The notes: generated by a model from the sequence alone, not told the origin. Numbered from the stretch's first letter, positions 8,123 to 15,897 are shown. The stretch is 23,646 bases of DNA from JBKEDF01 sp047975325 (GCA_047975325.1 JBKEDF010000024.1:1-23646); one strand, 5' to 3'. Translations and numbers: made by a program.

Positions 8123-9487
8123 ATGAGTTCCACCCTGTTTGACAGCCCTTACTATCGTGATCAGTTCAGCACGGCAGTAATGCGCAACCTTTTCACCGAT
8201 GAGGCACGCTTTGCTTCATGGCTGGAATTTGAGGCCGCACTGGCCCGTGCGGAGGCGAAAACCGGGGTGATCCCTGAGGCGGCCGCACGGGGGATTGCAG
8301 CGGCAGCGAAAGTTGAAAATCTCGACCCCGTTGCAATGCAGCAGCATTTTGAAAAATGCGGGTTTGCCATCCAGCCTCTGGTCAAGGCGTTGGGCAAGGC
8401 CTGTGATGCGGAGGCTGCGCGCTATGTCCATTGGGGCGCGACAACGCAGGATATTCTTGATACCGGGCTGGTATTGCAGATGCGCGATGCGCTTGTGCTG
8501 ATCGAGGATGAACTTGACCGCACCATCGTTGCACTGATGCGATTGGCGCGCGATCACCGCGATACACCCATGGCGGGGCGTACCTTTCAGCAGCAGGCTG
8601 CGCCGATTACCTTTGGCTGGAAGGCGGCAGTCTGGCTTGATGAATTTTTGCGCCACCGCGCGCGACTGCCAGATATCCGGGCGCGGCTGTTGCAGGTGCA
8701 ATTCGGCGGGGCAGTCGGGGTGCTTGCCCCCCTTGGGGACAAGGGGCTGGAGGTGCGTGCGGCGCTTGCGGCCGAACTGGATCTGAAAGAACCCGATATC
8801 ACCTGGCATACGGCGCGGGACAATTGGGCAGAGCTTGTTTTCTGGCTTGCCATGCTTGGCGGTGCCCTGGGCCGTGTTGCAACCGAGATCGCGACACTGA
8901 TGCGATCCGAGGTGGATGAGGTCCGTGAACCCTATGTGCCGGGACGCGGCACGTCTTCGGCCATGCCGCAGAAACGTAACCCCATTGCCTGCCCGCAGAT
9001 CATTGCGATCGCGGTTCGGCTCCGGTCGCTGGTGGGGCAGGAAATGACCGCCTCGATTCAGGAACATGAACGTGGGATTGCCGCGATGCCGGTGGAATGG
9101 ATGGTGATCCCAGAGGCGTTCCTGCTGGCTTCCGGCCTGTTTCTGCATGCCCGCCCGATGCTGGAAGGGCTTGATGTGGATGTGGCCCGGATGCGGGTCA
9201 ATCTGGAAGGCGGCGGCGGGTTGATCATGTCCGAATCGGTGATGTCCGGCCTTGCGCGGATCATTGGCCGCCCGGCTGCCCATTCGGCCGTAACGGCGGC
9301 GGCCGCCCGGGCCATAGATGGTGGTACTGACCTGAGGAGCGAACTGGAGGCCGATCCGGAGGTCTCCGCGCAACTGGACCCGGCCGCCCTTGATGCGTTG
9401 CTGGAGCCGGGCAACTATACCGGGACGGCTGCGGCGATGGTGGATAAGGTTCTGGCGCGGGCCACGGCGGAGGGGGTCTTGTCGTGA
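8123..9487 (+). CDS. Class II fumarase/aspartase family lyase, PcaB-like (3-carboxy-cis,cis-muconate cycloisomerase family)
   Basis: The protein is 454 residues, close to the usual PcaB size of about 450. The superfamily signature is clear: GTSSAMPQKRNPIACPQII, containing SxxMPxKxN with its mobile catalytic loop. Other blocks are MRNLFTDEARFASWLEFEAALARAEA near the N-terminus, HWGATTQDILDTG (the TTQD substrate segment), and GRTFQQQAAPITFGWKAAVW. PcaB opens or closes the lactone ring in the protocatechuate branch of the beta-ketoadipate pathway. The start is fixed by AAAGGAG five bases upstream. No other pca gene is in the window, so an adenylosuccinate lyase-like or other lyase activity on an unidentified acid is also possible. 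Family certainty is high; reaction certainty is moderate. Confidence 0.85.
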   Translation: MSSTLFDSPYYRDQFSTAVMRNLFTDEARFASWLEFEAALARAEAKTGVIPEAAARGIAAAAKVENLDPVAMQQHFEKCGFAIQPLVKALGKACDAEAARYVHWGATTQDILDTGLVLQMRDALVLIEDELDRTIVALMRLARDHRDTPMAGRTFQQQAAPITFGWKAAVWLDEFLRHRARLPDIRARLLQVQFGGAVGVLAPLGDKGLEVRAALAAELDLKEPDITWHTARDNWAELVFWLAMLGGALGRVATEIATLMRSEVDEVREPYVPGRGTSSAMPQKRNPIACPQIIAIAVRLRSLVGQEMTASIQEHERGIAAMPVEWMVIPEAFLLASGLFLHARPMLEGLDVDVARMRVNLEGGGGLIMSESVMSGLARIIGRPAAHSAVTAAAARAIDGGTDLRSELEADPEVSAQLDPAALDALLEPGNYTGTAAAMVDKVLARATAEGVLS

Positions 9488-9559
9488 CCTTCTGGCGGAT
9501 CTTTGGAATTTGTTAAGGACTGCCCCGTAGCTTTCGGTAATTCCTGAGGAGAAGTGGCA

Positions 9560-10153
9560 ATGCAGGGCATGATCAACCGTGCGCTTCAGATCTATCTGCG
9601 CGATACGTTCGGCCTGGCGTCCTGGCATCGGATCGCATCGGAGGCCCGGTTGGGTCATGCCAATTTCGAACCGATGCTGACATATGCGCCCGGCACCGCG
9701 TCTTCGCTGGTTACCGCTGCGGAAAAAGTGCTGGAACGTCCGCGCGAATCCTTGCTGGAAGACATGGGAACCTACCTTGTTTCCCATTCCAATCTTGAGG
9801 CGGTTCGGCGGCTTTTGCGGTTTGGCGGTGGCGATTTTGAAGAATTCCTGCATTCGCTGGAGGATCTGCCCGGTCGGGGTCGTCTTGCCTTGCCGGAACT
9901 GATTCTGCCGGACATGATCCTGACGCTGGAGGAAGCGGGCCGTTACCGGCTTTGTTGTGATGAGGGCCTTCCGGGGCTTGGCCATGTAATGATTGGATTG
10001 CTGCGCGCCATGGCCGATGACTATGGCGCGCTTGTCGTATTGGATTATCTGGGAAATGACGATTGCGGCGACTGTATTCGCATTTCCCTTCTTGAACCGC
10101 GATTTGCGGAAGGGCGGCGGTTTGAATTGTCGGCACGGACGGAACGGGCATGA
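9560..10153 (+). CDS. H-NOX (HNOB) fold protein lacking canonical haem ligands
   Basis: The 197-residue protein starts MQGMINRALQIYLRDTFG, matching the H-NOX start (rat sGC beta-1: MYGFVNHALELLV). Other matches are LVTAAEKVL, the FEEFLHSLEDL helix, and GLGHVMIGLLRAMADDYG against EGLQDIVIGIIKTVAQQ. In an ungapped comparison of the helix-F region with beta-1, the proximal haem histidine (His105) falls on Pro104. The YxSxR motif that binds haem propionates falls on C-C-D-E-G-L and is lost. Cysteines occur instead at about 132, 133, 169 and 172, the last two as CGDC. The start is set by GAGGAG eight bases upstream. The stop overlaps the GGDEF gene (ATGA). It probably modulates that cyclase, but the ligand is unknown and classic NO sensing through haem is unlikely. 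Confidence 0.87.
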   Translation: MQGMINRALQIYLRDTFGLASWHRIASEARLGHANFEPMLTYAPGTASSLVTAAEKVLERPRESLLEDMGTYLVSHSNLEAVRRLLRFGGGDFEEFLHSLEDLPGRGRLALPELILPDMILTLEEAGRYRLCCDEGLPGLGHVMIGLLRAMADDYGALVVLDYLGNDDCGDCIRISLLEPRFAEGRRFELSARTERA

Positions 10154-11178
10154 CCGGGTTGCAGGTATCCGATCCTATCCCGATGGATCCGATGGCCCTT
10201 GGCCGGATGATGCCGCTTCATCTTGTGCTTGATCCGGAAGGGCGGATCATCTCGGCGGGACCGACTCTTGCCAAACTTTTTGACAGGCCTGGGGATTTAT
10301 CGGGTGGCAAGTTTTTCAATCTGTTCGAAATCCGGCGACCTTCCGGTATCGATAGCATGTCGGGCCTGATTGAACAGGCCGGATCACGACTGAAGCTGCA
10401 TGCACGCCATGCCATGGCCATGCCGCTCCGGGGGATCGCGCAACCCTTGCCCGGGAAGGGAGGGGCGATCATCAACCTTTCCTTCGGCATCGGCGTGATT
10501 GAGGCCGTTGCCGCTTATGATTTGACGGATGCCGATTTCGCGGCAACGGATCTGGCGATGGAACTGCTTTACCTGACGGAGGCCAATGCCGTGGTGACGC
10601 ATGAGCTGAAGCAGCTCAACCTGCGACTGCAGGGCGCGCGTGATGCGGCGGAAGAACAGGCGCTTACCGATACCTTGACCGGGCTGCGGAATCGTCGCGC
10701 GCTTGAGCTTGCGCTGGATCGTGCGATTTCGGAGGGGACACAATTTGCGCTGATGCATGTCGATCTGGATTATTTCAAGGCGGTGAATGACACGCTTGGC
10801 CATGCCGCTGGTGATTATGTATTGCAGGAGGTGGCGGGCAAACTTCTGGCTGAAACTCGCAAGGACGACACTGTCGCGCGGGTTGGGGGAGATGAATTTG
10901 TCATAGTTTTCCATAACCTTTCGGATCGTGCGCAGTTATCGGGCATTGCTGAAAGGCTGGTTGCGCGGCTTGGCGAACCCCTTGAATTTGATGGCAAGCC
11001 CTGCCGGGTTTCCGCCAGTATCGGGATCACGGTATCCAGCAGCTATGCGAAACCTGAGGCTGAACGGATGCTTGATGATGCCGATCAGGCACTTTACGCC
11101 TCAAAGAAGGCAGGCCGTGGCCGCGCCTTGCATTTTCTGTCGACCAATCCGGGGCGTTCCGATCCGGCGGTGGTCTGA
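10150..11178 (+). CDS. Diguanylate cyclase with N-terminal HNOBA (sGC-type PAS-like) domain
   Basis: The 342-residue protein has no signal peptide or membrane segment, so it is cytoplasmic. Residues about 20-135 resemble the HNOBA domain of soluble guanylate cyclases: PLHLVLDPEGRIISAGPTLA and FFNLFEIRRPSGID. A helical, probably coiled-coil, linker follows (about 138-172) ending in DTLTGLRNRRAL at 174-185. The GGDEF domain keeps its catalytic residues: HVDLDYFKAVNDTLGHAAGD (203-222), with metal-binding Asp and guanine-binding Asn, and RVGGDEF (244-250). An RxxD inhibitory site (RKDD, 237-240) lies five residues before GGDEF, so product feedback is expected. It makes cyclic di-GMP from two GTP. 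The start overlaps the H-NOX stop, so the two proteins are likely made together as partners. Confidence 0.93.
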   Translation: MTGLQVSDPIPMDPMALGRMMPLHLVLDPEGRIISAGPTLAKLFDRPGDLSGGKFFNLFEIRRPSGIDSMSGLIEQAGSRLKLHARHAMAMPLRGIAQPLPGKGGAIINLSFGIGVIEAVAAYDLTDADFAATDLAMELLYLTEANAVVTHELKQLNLRLQGARDAAEEQALTDTLTGLRNRRALELALDRAISEGTQFALMHVDLDYFKAVNDTLGHAAGDYVLQEVAGKLLAETRKDDTVARVGGDEFVIVFHNLSDRAQLSGIAERLVARLGEPLEFDGKPCRVSASIGITVSSSYAKPEAERMLDDADQALYASKKAGRGRALHFLSTNPGRSDPAVV

Positions 11179-11281
11179 CGACCCGTCACGGCCGTGGAAC
11201 TGACCATCGTGCCTTGCTGAAAGCAGATCGGTGATGCTGATCCACCGCTGGCCTATTCGGGCGGCAAGCCCGCGATGATCT

Positions 11282-11301
11282 GCCCGCTTTGCGGGCGATT
11301 T
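11282..11301 (+). terminator. Possible weak terminator after the H-NOX/GGDEF pair
   Basis: A 6-bp GC stem (GCCCGC, loop TTT, GCGGGC) is followed by GATTTC, a poor T-run. A neighbouring repeat, CGGGC-GGCAA-GCCCG at 11259-11273, could form an alternative hairpin with it. It lies in the 230-nt gap between the GGDEF gene and the ABC transporter, where an operon boundary would be expected. Confidence 0.35.
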
Positions 11302-11408
11302 CAATTCCTTTGCCTGTTCCTTTCGCAAGCAGTTGCAATCCTCCCGGTTCGGTTTAACCTGAATGCCATATCAGAGCGGCCCTGCCGCCGAAAAACAGGG
11401 AGCAAAGG

Positions 11409-12512
11409 GTGGCCAAAAACCCCGGGCGCGACGGTTTTGTCGTTTTTGACCATGTGCAGAAAAGTTATGATGGTGAAATCCTGGTTGTTAAGGACCTCGA
11501 CCTTTCCATAGGCAAGGGCGAATTCCTGACGATGCTGGGTCCGTCCGGTTCGGGCAAGACAACCTGCCTGATGATGCTGGCGGGGTTTGAAACGGCAACC
11601 CATGGGCAGATCCTGCTTGGTGGACGCAATATCAACCATGTGCCACCGCACCATCGCGGCATTGGCATGGTGTTTCAGAATTACGCGCTTTTTCCGCATA
11701 TGTCCGTGGGGGAAAACCTTTCCTTCCCGCTTGAAGTGCGCGGGATGGGAAAGGATGAGCGCGAAACCAAGATCAGGCGCGCGCTCAATATGGTGCAGAT
11801 GGGTGCTTTCGTCAATCGCCGTCCTGCACAGCTTTCCGGTGGACAGCAGCAGCGTATTGCCCTGGCGCGCGCCCTGGTTTTTCAGCCGGATCTGGTGCTG
11901 ATGGATGAACCATTGGGGGCGCTGGACAAGCAACTGCGCGAACATATGCAGTTTGAAATCAAGCATCTGCATGAAAACCTCGGGATCACGGTTGTCTATG
12001 TGACCCATGATCAGGGGGAAGCGTTGACCATGTCGGATCGCGTTGCCGTCTTCAACGATGGCCGGATCCAGCAGCTTGCGCCGCCCGATACCCTTTATGA
12101 GCGGCCCGAAAATTCTTTCGTTGCCCAGTTTATCGGTGAAAACAACAAGTTGTCCGGAACGGTGGAGGAAATTTCCGATGGCCGTGCCAGGGTGCGCCTT
12201 GAAAGCGGCGAATTGATTGAGGCGGCCGCGGTAAATGTCACTGAAAAGGGGCAGAGGACGCTGGTATCGATCCGCCCGGAACGCGTTGAATTCAAACCTG
12301 AATTGCTGCCCGAAAGCGGATATAGGGTTGAGGCGGAAGTTCTGGAATTCATCTATATGGGGGACGTCTTCCGCACTCGTCTGCGTGTGGCCGGATCGGA
12401 TGAATTCATCATGAAATGCCGAAATGCCCAGGGGCAGCGCGTGCTGCATCCAGGTGAGAAGATCCCGATCGGCTGGACGCCGGAGGATGCCCGCGCGCTT
12501 GACCCGATCTGA
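11409..12512 (+). CDS. ABC transporter ATP-binding protein, spermidine/putrescine type (PotA-like)
   Basis: The 367-residue ATPase has all nucleotide-binding motifs: Walker A GPSGSGKTT (44-52), Q-loop VFQNYALFPHMSV (88-100), signature LSGGQ (142-146), Walker B LVLMDEP (162-168) and switch His in VTHDQGEA (His200). The C-terminal third (after about 235) is a TOBE-type regulatory domain, as in PotA. It powers import through the two permeases encoded downstream. The GTG start has GGGAG six bases upstream. It is the first gene of a four-gene operon in the order ATPase, binding protein, permease, permease, and the binding protein starts 60 nt later. Polyamine specificity is inferred from family and gene order; other cationic or small organic solutes are possible. 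Confidence 0.94.
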   Translation: MAKNPGRDGFVVFDHVQKSYDGEILVVKDLDLSIGKGEFLTMLGPSGSGKTTCLMMLAGFETATHGQILLGGRNINHVPPHHRGIGMVFQNYALFPHMSVGENLSFPLEVRGMGKDERETKIRRALNMVQMGAFVNRRPAQLSGGQQQRIALARALVFQPDLVLMDEPLGALDKQLREHMQFEIKHLHENLGITVVYVTHDQGEALTMSDRVAVFNDGRIQQLAPPDTLYERPENSFVAQFIGENNKLSGTVEEISDGRARVRLESGELIEAAAVNVTEKGQRTLVSIRPERVEFKPELLPESGYRVEAEVLEFIYMGDVFRTRLRVAGSDEFIMKCRNAQGQRVLHPGEKIPIGWTPEDARALDPI

Positions 12513-12572
12513 CGGATCGGCGGCGCGGCCGGGAAATGGTGAAAGTTCCAAAATGACAACAAGGAGTGTGAG

Positions 12573-13649
12573 ATGAAAAAGCTGTTGATTGCGTCAACCA
12601 TGATCACGGGGCTTGCCCTGCCTGCCACGGCAGATGAGATCAGTATCATGGGCTGGGGCGGAGCCTATGCAAAAAGCCATATCGAGGCTTACCAGAAACC
12701 CTATACTGCCAAGACGGGTACCACGGTCGTGTCGATCGATGCCGACAATCCTGCAATCCCGCTCAAGGCGCAGGTCGAAGCCAATAATGTCAGCATGGAT
12801 ATTGCGGTTCTCGAATTTGCCGATGCGGTGCGCTATTGCGATGAGGGGCTTTTGGAAGTCATCGATCCGGCAATCCTTGCCCCGGCCCCGGACGGGACGC
12901 CGGCGATGGAGGATTTCCTGCCCGGATCGGTAATTGATTGCATGGTGCCCACAGATGTCTGGACCACCATTATCGCCTATGACAGCAGTAAATATGCCGA
13001 AGGCGAGGCACCCGGCACATTGGCCGATTTCTTTGATCTGGAAAAATTCCCGGGTAAGCGCGGTGCCCGCAAGAATGCCAAGGTTCTGCTGGAAATGGCG
13101 TTGATGGGGGATGGTGTTGCACCGGAAGAGGTTTACGACCTTCTGGAAACCCCGGAAGGGGTTGAGCGGGCCTTCGCCAAACTTGATACGATCAAGTCCG
13201 AAATCGTCTGGTGGGATGCCGGTGCACAGGCGCCACAGCTTCTGGCTGATGGGGAGGTCGCACTGACGATGGCCTATAACGGCCGGATCTTCAACGCCAT
13301 GGTTGCCGAGGACAAACCTTTCGACATCATCTGGGATGGCCAGGTCTATGATGTTGAAGGTTTGGTAATCCCGAAAGGGGCCCCAAATATCGAAAAGGCA
13401 AAGGAATTCATTGTCTTTGCGACCGAAGCTGAACAACTGGCGAAAGCTGCATCCTGGATCAGCTATGGCCCCGCACGCCTGTCGGCGGGTCCGCTTGTCG
13501 GGATGTATCATGACGGTTCGATCGAAATGGCCCCGAACCTGCCGACTTCGCCGGACAATATGAAGAACGCGCTTTTCTCCGGTGTGGAATTCTGGGCCGA
13601 CCGGGATGCCGAACTGAATGAACAATTCAACGCCTGGCTGCTGCGCTGA
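12573..13649 (+). CDS. Periplasmic substrate-binding protein of the polyamine-type ABC importer (PotD-like)
   Basis: This is a 358-residue exported protein. The N-terminus MKKLLIASTMITGLALPATA is a Sec signal peptide with likely cleavage before DEISIMGWGGAYAKS. The mature sequence is of the PotD/PotF class: GWGGAYAKSHIEAYQKPYTAKTG at the start, then DVWTTIIAYDSSKY, LADFFDLEKFPGKRG (a typical spermidine/putrescine-binding block), WWDAGAQAPQLLADGEVALTMAYNGRI and EAEQLAKAASWISYGPAR. It captures the substrate in the periplasm and hands it to the permeases. AAGGAG lies six bases before the ATG. A terminator-like palindrome follows immediately after the stop, so this gene may be expressed above its permeases. 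Confidence 0.93.
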   Translation: MKKLLIASTMITGLALPATADEISIMGWGGAYAKSHIEAYQKPYTAKTGTTVVSIDADNPAIPLKAQVEANNVSMDIAVLEFADAVRYCDEGLLEVIDPAILAPAPDGTPAMEDFLPGSVIDCMVPTDVWTTIIAYDSSKYAEGEAPGTLADFFDLEKFPGKRGARKNAKVLLEMALMGDGVAPEEVYDLLETPEGVERAFAKLDTIKSEIVWWDAGAQAPQLLADGEVALTMAYNGRIFNAMVAEDKPFDIIWDGQVYDVEGLVIPKGAPNIEKAKEFIVFATEAEQLAKAASWISYGPARLSAGPLVGMYHDGSIEMAPNLPTSPDNMKNALFSGVEFWADRDAELNEQFNAWLLR

Positions 13650-13656
13650 GGCCAGA

Positions 13657-13686
13657 CCGGGCCGGGATATCCCGGCCCGGGTTTTT
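13657..13686 (+). terminator. Strong hairpin plus T-run between binding protein and permease (attenuator-like)
   Basis: Positions 13657-13680 are a perfect 24-bp palindrome, GC-rich apart from its central GATATC, with CCGGGCC at the left end and GGCCCGG at the right. It is followed by G and five Ts (13682-13686). This is the layout of a Rho-independent terminator. Because it lies inside the operon, 7 nt after the binding-protein stop and about 14 nt before the permease start, it probably gives partial termination or protects the 3' end of the binding-protein mRNA, a common way to keep binding protein in excess. Confidence 0.75.
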
Positions 13687-13699
13687 ATCGGAAAGGGGT

Positions 13700-14941
13700 A
13701 TGATGTCGGAACCGCTGCTTACGGCAGATGGCCAGTCATTGAAGCGCGCGCTTCAGCGTTCATCGCGGCGTGCGCGGATCAGGGCCTTTCTGTTGGTGCT
13801 GCCGCTGCTGGTTTTCGTGATGGCAACCTTCATCATCCCGATCGTGCAGATGAACATGCGGTCGGTGATCAATACCCAGTTTTCCGAAAACATGCCCGAA
13901 ATCGGGGCCTGGTTTGCCGCCAATCCCGATGCCGAACCAGATGAGGCGGCCTATGCCGCTTTGGCGGCGGATCTGAAAAATGCCGCGGCCAACCGGACGG
14001 TGGCCAATGCCGGCACACGGATCAACTATGATATTCCCGGTACGCGGTCGCTTTTCACATCAACCGGCCGTAAGGCGAAACAGATAGAACCACCCTTTCG
14101 CGAAACCTTGCAGGAGATGGATGCGCGCTGGGGCCGGCCCGACATCTGGGCAGCAATGCGCGGTGCCTCGGCGCCGATGACGCTCAATTTCTATCAGGCG
14201 GCCATCGATCGCAAGATCAATGCCGACGGGGAATTCGAACGTGTCGATGCCAATAACCGGATCTATCTGACACTGTTTCTGAGAACCTTCTTGCTTTCGG
14301 CGATCATTACCGGGCTTTGCCTGACCTTGGGCTTTCCGGTTGCCCATCTTCTGGCAAACCTGCCGCTGCGCTATGCAAGCTTGCTCATGATCCTGGTGCT
14401 GTTGCCATTCTGGACATCCTTGCTGGTTCGGACGACAAGCTGGATGGTGTTGTTGCAGGGGCAGGGGGTACTGAACAATATCCTTGTCGGCCTTGACCTG
14501 ATTTCCGACGCGAACCGGTTGGAACTCATGTATAATCAGACCGGCACGATCATCGCGATGACACATATCCTGCTGCCTTTCATGATCCTGCCGCTTTATT
14601 CGGTGATGAAAACGATCCCGCCAAGCTATGCGCGCGCGGCGCGCAGCCTTGGTGCGACAAGTTGGACAACCTTCCGCCGGATCTACCTGCCCCAGACCAT
14701 TCCCGGGATCGGGGCGGGGGGGATCCTCGTTTTCATCCTCGCGGTGGGGTATTACATCACGCCTGCGCTTGTCGGCGGGGCTGATGGGACACTGATTTCC
14801 AACCAGATCGCCTTTCACATGCAAAGCTCGCTCAACTGGTCGCTGGCGGCGGCCCTGGCGGTGATGCTGCTGGTGGCGGTGCTGATCCTGTACTGGGCTT
14901 ATGACAAGCTTGTGGGGATCGACAACATGAAACTGGGTTGA
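13700..14941 (+). CDS. ABC transporter permease, PotB-like, with large periplasmic insertion
   Basis: The 413-residue membrane protein is about 130 residues longer than a standard PotB. A first membrane segment (about 28-50) is followed by a long hydrophilic stretch (about 51-187) with no membrane segment, expected to be periplasmic. The other membrane segments begin near 188 (IYLTLFLRTFLLSAIITGL). The cytoplasmic EAA-type loop that contacts the ATPase is YARAARSLGATSWTTFRRIYLPQTIPGI (split here for position: about 310-337). It forms the channel with the second permease. ATG codons occur at 13700 and 13703, both close to an AAAGGGG sequence; I keep the first. Extended permeases like this are, to my knowledge, common in rhodobacterial relatives. 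Confidence 0.92.
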   Translation: MMSEPLLTADGQSLKRALQRSSRRARIRAFLLVLPLLVFVMATFIIPIVQMNMRSVINTQFSENMPEIGAWFAANPDAEPDEAAYAALAADLKNAAANRTVANAGTRINYDIPGTRSLFTSTGRKAKQIEPPFRETLQEMDARWGRPDIWAAMRGASAPMTLNFYQAAIDRKINADGEFERVDANNRIYLTLFLRTFLLSAIITGLCLTLGFPVAHLLANLPLRYASLLMILVLLPFWTSLLVRTTSWMVLLQGQGVLNNILVGLDLISDANRLELMYNQTGTIIAMTHILLPFMILPLYSVMKTIPPSYARAARSLGATSWTTFRRIYLPQTIPGIGAGGILVFILAVGYYITPALVGGADGTLISNQIAFHMQSSLNWSLAAALAVMLLVAVLILYWAYDKLVGIDNMKLG

Positions 14942-14975
14942 GCCGACCCGCGGCCGCGAAGAAGGAGGGAAAAGG

Positions 14976-15887
14976 ATGGCGCTGCCCGTATATGCAAGTC
15001 GGCTGGAGAAGATCTGGCATTTTACCTATCTGCTGCTCTGCATGCTGGTTTTCCTGTTTCTGATCGCGCCGATCCTGATCATCCTGCCGTTATCCTTCAA
15101 TTCCGAACCTTATTTCACCTTTACCCAGAAGATGCTGACACTGGATCCCGACGGTTATTCACTGCGCTGGTATGAAAATCTGCTGACTTTTGGCATGCAG
15201 GCCCCGGATGCATCGCGCGATGGGGCCTGGTGGTCGGATGTCTGGGACAATGCCCGATGGGTACAGGCGACCAAGAATTCGGTGATCATCGGTTTCTTTT
15301 CCACCATCGTCGCGACAGGGCTTGGCACGATGGCTGCCTTGGGGTTGTCACGCCCTGAAATGCCCTTTCGCAAGACGATCATGGCGATCCTGATCTCCCC
15401 GATGATCGTGCCGCTGATCATCACGGCGACGGGGCTGTTCTTCTTCTATTCCTCAACCGGGCTGGCGGGGTCCTATCTGGGGGTGATCCTTGCCCATGCC
15501 ACGCTGGGGATCCCCTTTGTCATCATTACGGTAACGGCAACTCTTATGGGGTTTGACCGTTCCCTGCTACGGGCTTCTGCCAATCTTGGGGCGGGTCCGG
15601 TGCGAACCTTTTTCAAGGTGCAACTGCCGCTGATCACACCCGGGGTGGTTTCCGGGGCACTTTTTGCCTTTGTCACATCATTTGATGAGGTCGTTGTCGT
15701 CTTTTTCATCGGCAGTCACGAACAGCAGACCATCCCGCGACAGATGTGGAATGGCATTCGTGAACAGATCAGCCCCTCAATTCTGGCAGTTGCGACGATC
15801 CTTGTGATTTTTTCCATCTGCCTGCTGACCGTGGTTGAACTGTTGCGCCGCCGTTCAGAAAGGCTCCGTGGCCTTTCACCAAGCTGA
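14976..15887 (+). CDS. ABC transporter permease, PotC-like
   Basis: The 303-residue protein has about six membrane segments, beginning with a segment around 17-41 (LLLCMLVFLFLIAPILIILP). The EAA loop appears as LLRASANLGAGPVRTFFKVQ followed by LPLITPG at about 196-222. The segment SFDEVVVVFFIGS (about 233-245) is typical of PotC-type permeases. The loop after the first membrane segment is modestly extended, with several Trp residues (DGAWWSDVWDNARW), a smaller counterpart to the insertion in the first permease. AAGGAGG lies seven bases upstream of the ATG. It ends the importer operon and is convergent with the AEC transporter gene, with only 10 nt between the two stops and no obvious terminator. 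Confidence 0.93.
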   Translation: MALPVYASRLEKIWHFTYLLLCMLVFLFLIAPILIILPLSFNSEPYFTFTQKMLTLDPDGYSLRWYENLLTFGMQAPDASRDGAWWSDVWDNARWVQATKNSVIIGFFSTIVATGLGTMAALGLSRPEMPFRKTIMAILISPMIVPLIITATGLFFFYSSTGLAGSYLGVILAHATLGIPFVIITVTATLMGFDRSLLRASANLGAGPVRTFFKVQLPLITPGVVSGALFAFVTSFDEVVVVFFIGSHEQQTIPRQMWNGIREQISPSILAVATILVIFSICLLTVVELLRRRSERLRGLSPS

Positions 15888-15897
15888 ATGGAACCAC

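Noticed and set aside
8216..9985. A 589-codon open frame on the minus strand
   Set aside because: It lies antisense to the well-supported PcaB-like and H-NOX genes, has a basic, low-complexity composition and no family motif. It is a shadow frame of GC-rich coding DNA.
9560..10153. Calling the H-NOX protein a haem-based NO sensor
   Set aside because: The fold matches, but the histidine and YxSxR positions are substituted, so the standard function cannot be assumed.
11301..12551. A 416-codon minus-strand open frame opposite the ABC ATPase
   Set aside because: It is antisense to a gene with every ABC motif intact and shows no recognisable domain. The same applies to the minus frame at 12594-13625 opposite the binding protein and the one at 14060-14824 opposite the permease.
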